Part shown: positions 56,895-64,000 of the stretch, one piece after another
Layout: every line of letters begins with the position of its first letter
Position numbering within the stretch: position 1 is the stretch's first letter
Source of the DNA: Dysidea avara
Lineage: Eukaryota; Porifera; Demospongiae; Dictyoceratida; Dysideidae
Reading direction: 5' to 3'
Assembly: GCF_963678975.1 (NCBI RefSeq)
Contig: NC_089275.1
Coordinates: 48,845,883 to 48,909,882 of the forward strand
DNA: 64,000 nt
Position numbers and translations under genes: made by a program
Notes under the pieces: generated by a model
Told to the model about the DNA's origin: nothing
Database searches by the model: none
The model's input: the letters and a program-made list of their open reading frames with translations, nothing else

Positions 56895-59800
56895 ATGGAC
56901 TTGGCGGGCGACCACCTCAGACAGGCCATTCTAGGCTGTTTTGACTCAATATTCACCAGTACAGGGGTCGGTGATGAACGAAGCAAAGCCGAGCAGGAGT
57001 TGAAGGCGCTTGAAGCCACAGATGGTAAGCTCTAGTTGTGTGGTGCGCGTTAAAAACGAACCTCATTCGTGTGTCGTCAAGGATTTGGAGTGATTCTAGC
57101 GAACATTACAATATCAACGAATTACCCTACTCACGCTAGACAGGTATGATACGTGTAGTGTTAGTTGTGCTCCAATAAAAGTTCATATTTGTACATTTTG
57201 TTATTTGCACGACCTTCAACACGCGCCATGTACAGTTTGCCGCATGATGCACAACCTATTACTCCATCCCTAGGGTGGCAGAGGCTCCAGCTCTCACACC
57301 CTAGGTGTGACTCTCACGATTTGGCCTTCAATTTGTATTCTCACGCCTACAAGTAATCCTCACTCCCCAAATTTTCCGATGCTGACTGCTTCACTCAAAG
57401 CTTTCTGAAGCTAAGAATGTTGCAGCGCGTGCCAGGTTATCTATGTAAGTAATGCTTCAGCAGTCACGTGATCTCTCATTCAAACTTTCTTTTGGCAGTC
57501 TTAGTTCTTAATGGCAGTTCGGGTTGACTGATTCCTTTTAGACAACGACTGAGTGTGCAAGTAGTGTATTGGAACTTTGAAAGTTCATTGGGAATCCAGG
57601 TGGGATATAAATCGTGAAGTTCAGTGATTCTGTTTATTTTTATTCCTGGGGTTTTGTTTCTGCAAGATAGCTACAACCTGTGTGGACATGATTAGAAGCT
57701 AGATAGCTGTTGAGCTGGCAAGACATCTCGTAGACACAGAACATTATTATTGAAGTGTGTACTCCAGCGGATCACGTGGTTGTCATGGAATCGTAATGTA
57801 ATGTACAGTAGCTAGCACACACACACACACACACACACCTTGCAGTTATTAATATTTTACACTAGTAGTTAGTAAAAGACAATTTCTCAATGGTGTAACT
57901 ATGTGCAAACACTTTCAAATATAACTAGCACAAGGAGGCCATTCTATTATAATGTCATGACATCCTGAAGTGCTGGTTATAATATAACTGTTGAATTGCA
58001 TGTGTGCGGCTGAAGGACTGCATCTCCATTGTTCACCTTTGTCAAAAGTCTCACTCCAAGAGAGATCCAAGGTTGGAGCCTCTGGGGTGGGTGTCAAGTG
58101 TAGTTTGACAACTAAATGCCCTAACACTGTGACTGGTGTTCTTTGTGAAAACGTATGACAATTGTCAGTCCCACCCCTTGGTACTGTATATTAATTCTCC
58201 TGTGCTGACAGTTACGAATGATGAGTAACTATTATCCAGTTAGTGTCCACCACCTCCTTACCATGGGTAGTGGAGTTGTGACAACTCCACATCGCTGATT
58301 CTCTAATCCTCGAGCACTGCATTATCTGTGCATATAATATGAGACCACAACCATCAACAATAACATTTGGGGGTTGGCAGATACCATTCCTTGTATCCGG
58401 AATTTTTTTTTTAGTTTAAATGATTTTTTTACAAGGCGAAAAGTGCTAAAAGTTGTTTCTACAAGTTTATAAGTGGTGGTAGCTGCTCGCCAGATGTGGA
58501 AAATACAAGGGGTATAAAACTTCCATGTTCCACTTCTCAGACACGTTCCTCGTAAACATGGCATTTCTCCTTTTTGTGTCTTTGTAATTACACCATTGAA
58601 ATTTGAAGTTCTCAATCTGTATGTATTGCACAAGCCCATATATGCACCTTGTGATATCCTTGTTTTAGTGATGATATAAAGTGTTTTCACTTTATGTGAT
58701 GTGTGTTCTTGTCACCCATTCCACAGTTGGCCGGTGTACTACTCAAACAATATGTGGAGCAACATTGGTATAGTGGCTGTAATAAATTTCAGCCGCCAGA
58801 AACTCCACCTGCGGTAAGTAATATAAATTTTAAATGTATAAATTTGTCATGCTTGCACTTGGGGGGGTGACAAGCCCATTAAAGTCTTGTGTGGCCATAC
58901 AGACTGCTTTATGTTTGGGTACAGACAGCTTCTTTTTCCACAGTAAAACTGCAAGGTATTTTATATCTTGAGCGGTGTTTGTGTGATACGTGTAGACCCA
59001 CTCATCATACAGTACGATAGTAACTGTATAGTAGGGACCACAAAGGAGTAGGCGTGGCCCACAAAATAATATCACCCAAAAAACAGCCTCAATTTCCCCT
59101 GATGACGATGAGGCAGTATTGGTTAGGTAAAACTAAGCCCAAACAAGCTTTCAGATCGACCCGAAACGCTTTCAACAAGTTTTTAAAAATAATTTATTTA
59201 ATGGAATTTTCTAATGACTGACTGACTGATGCCTTCAGACAAGCGTAACTCAGTAACGGCTAAGGCTACGGGCTTGATTTTTTCACTGTTCGACGTCGCT
59301 TCGGCCTGACAGATGCCTTTTGGCATACCGCAGTACGTGCAATGCATTCTTCATGGACTTACCAGTGTCCTCCTTTGTGTCCCATTCATCTTTGCTGACA
59401 GCGAAAAGCGTTGATTTGGTGATAGCACGTGATGGCTTCCCTTCCGCGTAACGGAAATCGTCCGTATTTGTCATAGTGGCTATTTTGATAGCAGAGGTGC
59501 TTTTCAAATAGTTCTTGATTCATACTACTGTGTAACGGGATGAACATAGCCGACAACGAAGCGTAATGGATACTTCACTTTTCAGACGATAATTGATATA
59601 ACCGGGGTGCGCGGCACCATTTCTTTCAGTATGCGTGGATTGCAAAGGTGCTTTTCAAACAGTTCTTGATTCGAAATGCTGCGTAACGGGTCGCACAAAG
59701 CTGACAACGAAGCGTAATGGATACTTCACTTTTCAGACGATAATTGGGGCGCGTGGTGCCATTTCAGATACGGTATACGTGGGTTCACCAGTCATAATAA

Positions 59801-60884
59801 TTATTTGCAAAAAAAGTTAACAAACAAGTACACAGAAAAAATTAGAATTTTCAACTAGAGTAGGGACCATAGCACATCGATAAAAAGTACTGAAACAAGC
59901 TAGAGTAGTGCATGATATTAAATCAATAAGAAGTGTTATATCCCTTCTGTGTATTTCCATTATGGTATCTTGAGCACAGTAGGGATATAACACTTCTTAT
60001 TGTTTTACTGTGATTTAATATCATGGACTACTCCAACTTGTTTCAGTACTTTTTATCGATGTGCTATGGTCCTTACTCTAGTTGAAAATTCTAAATTTTT
60101 CTGTGTACTTGTTAATTGACACAGAAAGCTACATAACATACGAAACCCCTCTTCCGTTCTACCCAAACATTTAAAACACCTTATAAGAACACATAACTCA
60201 CATGGTTTAAAATGAAGAAAAAAGTGGGCCATTATTTAGAATCCTCATCACGTGAGAGTTTTATTCCAATTAGAACATGGTACAATGCCCACAGCAAAAG
60301 TTATCAAATTTTAATTGTTTTTAATATGTTTTTGTGTTAATAAGTGCTAATAGTTCCATATGTGCTTCTTATCACTTTGTGCTAAACTTTAGTGGCCCAC
60401 TAAATGACTTGAGCTTTGTAGCCCCTAGGGTAAGGGAGTTATGGGTCCATTTATATAAGGCACCCATAAAAACATCTTTGGCAATATATTAGCCTTTGGA
60501 TCTTACAGGGTTAATTGAAGAGATTTAATCACTGAATTAAGTCATCTGTGAATATTATTAAATTGTTTTACTTTTTGTACACTAAGCAATTGCAAGTGTT
60601 TTAAATATGTTTGTTCCACAGGCAAAGGCACTAATACGTCAACTACTCCCTCAGGGGTTAGGTGATGAACAAAGTCGTGTCAGAGCAATGGTGGTGAGTG
60701 ATTGGTTGTAAATGTTATTGTTGCTATGGTAATGTGAGGGTATGTGTGTTTCAGGCATATGCCATATCGGCGATGGCACGGTGGGATTGGCCGGATGAAT
60801 GGCCAAACTTGTTTAACCAGTTAGTCCAGGCTGTTGCTAGTGGCAACCCATGCCTTGTGCATGGAGCAATGAGAGTTCTAACAG
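56895..60884 (+). CDS. IPO9: Importin-9 (IPO9), first five exons, gene runs off the window
   Basis: Importin-9 is a karyopherin-beta that carries histones H2A-H2B, ribosomal proteins and actin into the nucleus with Ran. Exons 56895-57024, 57082-57143, 58727-58813, 60622-60693 and 60755-60884 have canonical borders and matching phases, giving about 160 residues. Blocks align with animal IPO9: [12 protein letters not shown] (human VRAAAEEQIKVLE), [24 protein letters not shown] (LASVILKQYVETHW), [28 protein letters not shown] (HWDWPEAWPQLFN) and [10 protein letters not shown]. These are the N-terminal HEAT repeats, including the importin-beta N-terminal domain. Intron 1 is only 57 bp. The ATG is 149 bp after the stop of the SH3-FAM107-like gene. 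Exon 6 (expected FTREVTD-like) was not found before 64000. Confidence 0.92.
57144..58726. other. Intron 2 of IPO9
   Basis: Holds a (CA)n run at 57810-57838 and nothing else I can name. A 122-codon minus-strand frame at 58690-58322 has no family features. Confidence 0.5.
59040..59510 (-). repeat. Dispersed repeat, minus copy
   Basis: The minus strand shares YAKRHLSG-, DTKEDT- and ITKST-type blocks with 3480-3720 and 63318-63581. Its left part (gtagggaccacaaaggagta, ggcgtggcccacaaaat) recalls a common sponge repeat. Intron 3 of IPO9. Confidence 0.6.
59495..59772. repeat. Tandem duplication of a ~148-bp unit
   Basis: Both units run from aggtgcttttcaaa, through acaacgaagcgtaatggata and cttttcagacgataattg, to gcaccattt or gtgccattt. 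The second unit starts at about 59645. Confidence 0.8.
59817..60115. mobile_element. Foldback element, arms ~130 bp
   Basis: aacaagtacacagaaaaaatt and ttttctgtgtacttgtt close the arms. ggaccatagcacatcgataa and ttatcgatgtgctatggtcc pair, as do aagaagtgttatatccc and gggatataacacttctt. The loop is about 59960-59985. Intron 3 of IPO9. Confidence 0.85.
60116..60621. other. Intronic sequence, no feature
   Basis: Right part of IPO9 intron 3. AT-rich, no exon or repeat supported. Confidence 0.5.
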
Positions 60885-61885
60885 GTTTGTAATACAAAAC
60901 AAGAGTTGTAATGTTAGGTAGAGTACTTAATGGAATACATTCAACTTAACACCTCATCAGTTGTGTGTTATCATAATAAAGGACTTGACCTTATCAGCAC
61001 AGTAACTGCTTGCGTGCGTGATCACGCGAAAGTCGTCTGGTAATAGTCCAACTTCTTGGCCCAGAAAGTGTGCATTAATAAAAGTATATGCCTGAAAAAC
61101 TAGTGTAGTAGTTTTCTAAATGTCTATTTAGCTGTTGATATTCCACTAGGTCTGACAAAGTGGACCAAAGTCATCAGATGACCTTTGTGTGATTGAACAT
61201 GTGGATGGCTGGGGACAAGATTATGGCTCATTAGTTTTTCCTGAATATCTTTCTAAAAGTAATCTTATCATAAGAAGCCAATCACACAAATTCTTTAATC
61301 AGTAAGCTAGTCAAATTCTTATATAATGTTATTTTGAGAAAACTGTTAATGGTCAAAAGCAGCCAAAATGTAAGAATTGAAAGCTAAATTAAGTTTGTAT
61401 TGAACTAAACTTTCCTCTGCGGTGGTTTCTTCTTGATGGTCTGAAATATGGGTATGGTGACTCTTTGTGAACAGTCTTCCTTTTTGGTTTTATAGATGTT
61501 TAACAACTCCAAAGCAATAATGTTGAAGGCCTCTTAGGCTACCAGAGATAGTGTACCCGTATTTGTGCGAATGAAAATGAAGAGCAGCCTCAAGGCTTTC
61601 TCTAAATAATTTGTGAGAAAAACAATGAGAAGATACTTCTGTGCATAATTAGCTGTTTAAAGTGGTTTGTTATAGCTACGCTTCATTAGCAGCACATAGC
61701 AACGTAATTACAGAATTGCAAAATAATTCATGAATTATGAAATGTGCTAAATTACAGTGTTTACAAATCCAATTATCTAGCTGAATTAATAATAGCGAAT
61801 AAAATATACATGGTTGGTTAATTGCTTAGAATGGGAGAGTATTAACTACATGGCTGCCTGGTTTTTAGAAGTAGCATAACATCAA
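60885..61885. other. Presumed IPO9 intron 5, no feature
   Basis: No HEAT-repeat exon found in any frame. AT-rich. Confidence 0.45.
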
Positions 61886-62781
61886 GGGGGTTACTATTCA
61901 GTGGACTGGACTATTGGACTGGACTACTGGACTGGACTACTGGACTGGACTACTGGACTGGACTACTGGACTGACATATTTTTGGTTTTTACACATTCTG
62001 AGGTTGGTTTTATTGAGTCTTGCTAGTAAGAACCCTTTGGGTACCTGCAGCCCACTTCTAAACTCTGAAGACAAACAGTGGAATATGCGAAAACTGTCTC
62101 TTAATAATTTCGCTACTGTTCATCATGCCACTAGCTATACAACACTTATTCCTTACCTGGTGTGTAGTAATGCTGCAGGCAGTGCAGGGAACTGAATATG
62201 ACAGCAATAGTTAACCAGCGATCAACTAGCCAGTAGACAATCTTTTGAGATATCCTTGAGGAGTAAGCTAGTCTTGCCAGCATGGCCAGACCTCTCTAGT
62301 CATGACAGGAGCTTACCAATTAGAGATTTTTCAGCATGGGCGCTTATAATCTTTATTTGATAAGCCCCTACACTGAAACAGCGAGACTAGTGAGAGCAAG
62401 AGTAGTGATACTAGCTTGCTCCTCAAGCTTGCTCTAAGGATATATCTTGAAGGATGTTGTCTACTGGCTAGTTGATTGCTGGTTAACTATTGCTGTCACA
62501 TTCAATTCCCTGCACTGCCTGCAGCATTACTACACACCAGGTAAGGAATAAGTGTTGTATAGTGACATAATGAACAGTAGCGAAATTATTAAGAGACAGT
62601 TTTCGCATATTCCACTGTTTGTCTTCAGTGTTTAGAAGTGGACTGCAGCTGCCTAAAGGGTTCTTACTAGCAAGACTCCATAAATCCAACCATAGAATGT
62701 GCAAAAACCAAAAATATGTCAGTCCAGTAGTCCAGTCCAGTGTTCCAGTCCAGTGTTCCAGTCCACTGAATAGCGACGCCC
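61886..62781. mobile_element. Long-TIR element with 9-bp duplication, 896 bp
   Basis: GGGGGTTACTATTCAGTGGA and tccactgaatagcgacgccc are the tips of ~390-bp inverted arms. A 9-bp direct repeat TAACATCAA flanks it (61877-61885 and 62782-62790). Just inside the left tip a 13-bp phrase, tactggactggac, is repeated about five times (61908-61972). The right arm has fewer, altered units. Short mirrored frames in the arms are not genes. A nine-base duplication suggests a Mutator-like origin. Confidence 0.87.
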
Positions 62782-63011
62782 TAACATCAACTTGTTAATT
62801 CTATCATGAAATGTCATGATTATTATGAAATGTTTGTGTTATGATTATTGCTATATACGATATATCATGGCATCACTAGTACTAATACCACATTATAACA
62901 TCCAATATCTGATATTTATTCTATTACCAATACATAGACACAGCCAATACTTCAAAAGTGTAACTGATATCCCTTATTGTGACAAGTATAAGGAAAAAGT
63001 AGGAATTTAAG

Positions 63012-63181
63012 TTAATCATAGAAAAAAAGTAGGGAAACAAGGGAGGTCACCTGCACTTGTAGTGGATATTTAATCCCTAATTCAGTCTATACCCATGACT
63101 TGAATTAGAGATTAAATGTCCACTAGTATATCTGCAGGTATAAGCAAAATTTGTTTCCCAACTTTTTCCTATGATCCCTAA
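63012..63181. mobile_element. MITE, family of 2682-2852
   Basis: TTAATCATAGAAAAAAAGTA at the left is mirrored by actttttcctatgatccctaa at the right. It contains gaaacaagggaggtcacctg. Length 170 bp. Confidence 0.8.
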
Positions 63182-63189
63182 TAAAACTA

Positions 63190-63840
63190 TTTGTTTGCTT
63201 TTTTGAACATTATTATGACTGGTGAACATGTGTATACTGCATCAAAAGGAAGAATACCAGAGTTAATGGTTTGTATGAACGTGTGTCCCAGCTATCAGTT
63301 ACTAACTGGAAAGTGAAGTGGCCATTATACTTTGCTTTCAGCTATGTTCAGCCCATTACACAGAGTTACAAGCAAAGAACAGTAGAAGAAGCGTCTCTGC
63401 AATCAATCCAGTCTCCACGGAAAATATGGACCATTTTTGTTATGGGAAGCCATCATGCTGCTGCAAATTGACACCTTGGGCTGTCAGCAAGAAGAAATTG
63501 CACACAAAGGAGGACAAAGGCAAGTTCATGATGTGTGCATTGTATGTACTGTGGTATGCCAAAAGGCACCTGTCCAGCTGAAACAGTGAAAAATCAAGCC
63601 TGTAACCTTAGCCATTTATCAGGTTACACTTGCCTGAAGGCATCAGGCAGGCATGCAGTTAGTCAGTCAGTAGAAAATTCCAATTGGAAAAAAATTGTTA
63701 CAATTTATTGGAAGCATTTAGGGTCATACTGAAGGCACTTTTGGGCTTGGTTATACCTATCCAATACTACCAGGTGTCAGGATGATCTTGTGTTGGGTGA
63801 TTTTATTTGGGCCAGAAAACCCATGATCCCTAATAATATA
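63190..63840 (+). repeat. Dispersed repeat, third copy
   Basis: Runs parallel to 3440-4000: gtgtcccagctatcagttac, cagcccattacacag, gcaatcaatccagtc, cacaaaggaggacaaaggc, ggcatcaggcagg. As in the first copy it directly follows a MITE of the 2682 family (63012-63181), so the two are repeatedly associated. No intact frame. Confidence 0.6.
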
Positions 63841-64000
63841 TAGCACTGCTGTACTGTATGATATACAAGTGTTAAGATCAGCTAGTTACTAATGACTTCT
63901 TTGTAAAGTAAGAAACTGAACTAACTACAGGTGGGAAAAAAAAGAAGGAATAATTGGTAATATGATTGGTTGACCCCTCTGTGTGTATGTAACCCATTGT

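Noticed and set aside
58322-58690. 122-codon minus-strand frame in IPO9 intron 2
   Set aside because: Composition is unremarkable, no motif or splice context supports it.
61914-62704. Frames sharing SLASKNPLG on both strands
   Set aside because: They come from the inverted arms of the long-TIR element and start in its TGGACTGGAC array.

Overview
The window looks like a piece of a repeat-rich invertebrate nuclear genome, most likely a demosponge. The reasons are the AT-rich sequence, short spliced host genes set among dense small transposons, an NLR (NACHT plus leucine-rich repeat) gene of the kind expanded in sponges, and repeat types I associate with sponge genomes. The species cannot be fixed from sequence alone, and all homology calls come from recognising motifs, not from searches.

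Layout. 1-1540: old LINE. 1687-1912 (-): first coding exon of an HDAC11-like deacetylase whose other exons lie off the left edge or are missing. 1965-2410: very long GT tract. 2680-15600: almost only repeats, including an inverted pair of ~1 kb elements (4937-6082 and 10721-11693), hAT and other TIR elements, LINE pieces and a retroelement with an endonuclease-like C-terminus. 15653-18774: an NLR gene, NACHT half open, LRR half disrupted. 19723-29723: a 10,001-bp CACTA/EnSpm-like DNA transposon that looks whole. It carries a 3-exon transposase (+, 820 aa) and a divergent 7-exon SAM-domain companion gene (-, 536 aa); every exon phase agrees. 29750-40860: hAT-type elements, foldbacks and an old CR1/L2-like LINE (-) cut up by four hAT-like insertions.

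41028-44919 and on: a compact gene cluster. TRDMT1/DNMT2 (intronless, complete) sits between two tandem paralogues of a cysteine-rich, acidic-stalk, single-pass membrane protein; only ~30 bp separates the TRDMT1 stop from the next start. 50561-56745: a 7-exon gene joining an N-terminal SH3 domain to a FAM107-like C-terminus (262 aa). 56895-60884: first five exons of importin-9, running off the right side. Introns and the tail of the window again hold TIR and foldback elements.

The most notable signals are the two-gene transposon, a short palindromic module (core CTCTAATAGAG) shared by at least six hAT-like families with different ends, the TRDMT1 cluster, and the SH3-FAM107 architecture. I saw no convincing LTR retrovirus or Polinton, no CRISPR array and no rRNA gene.
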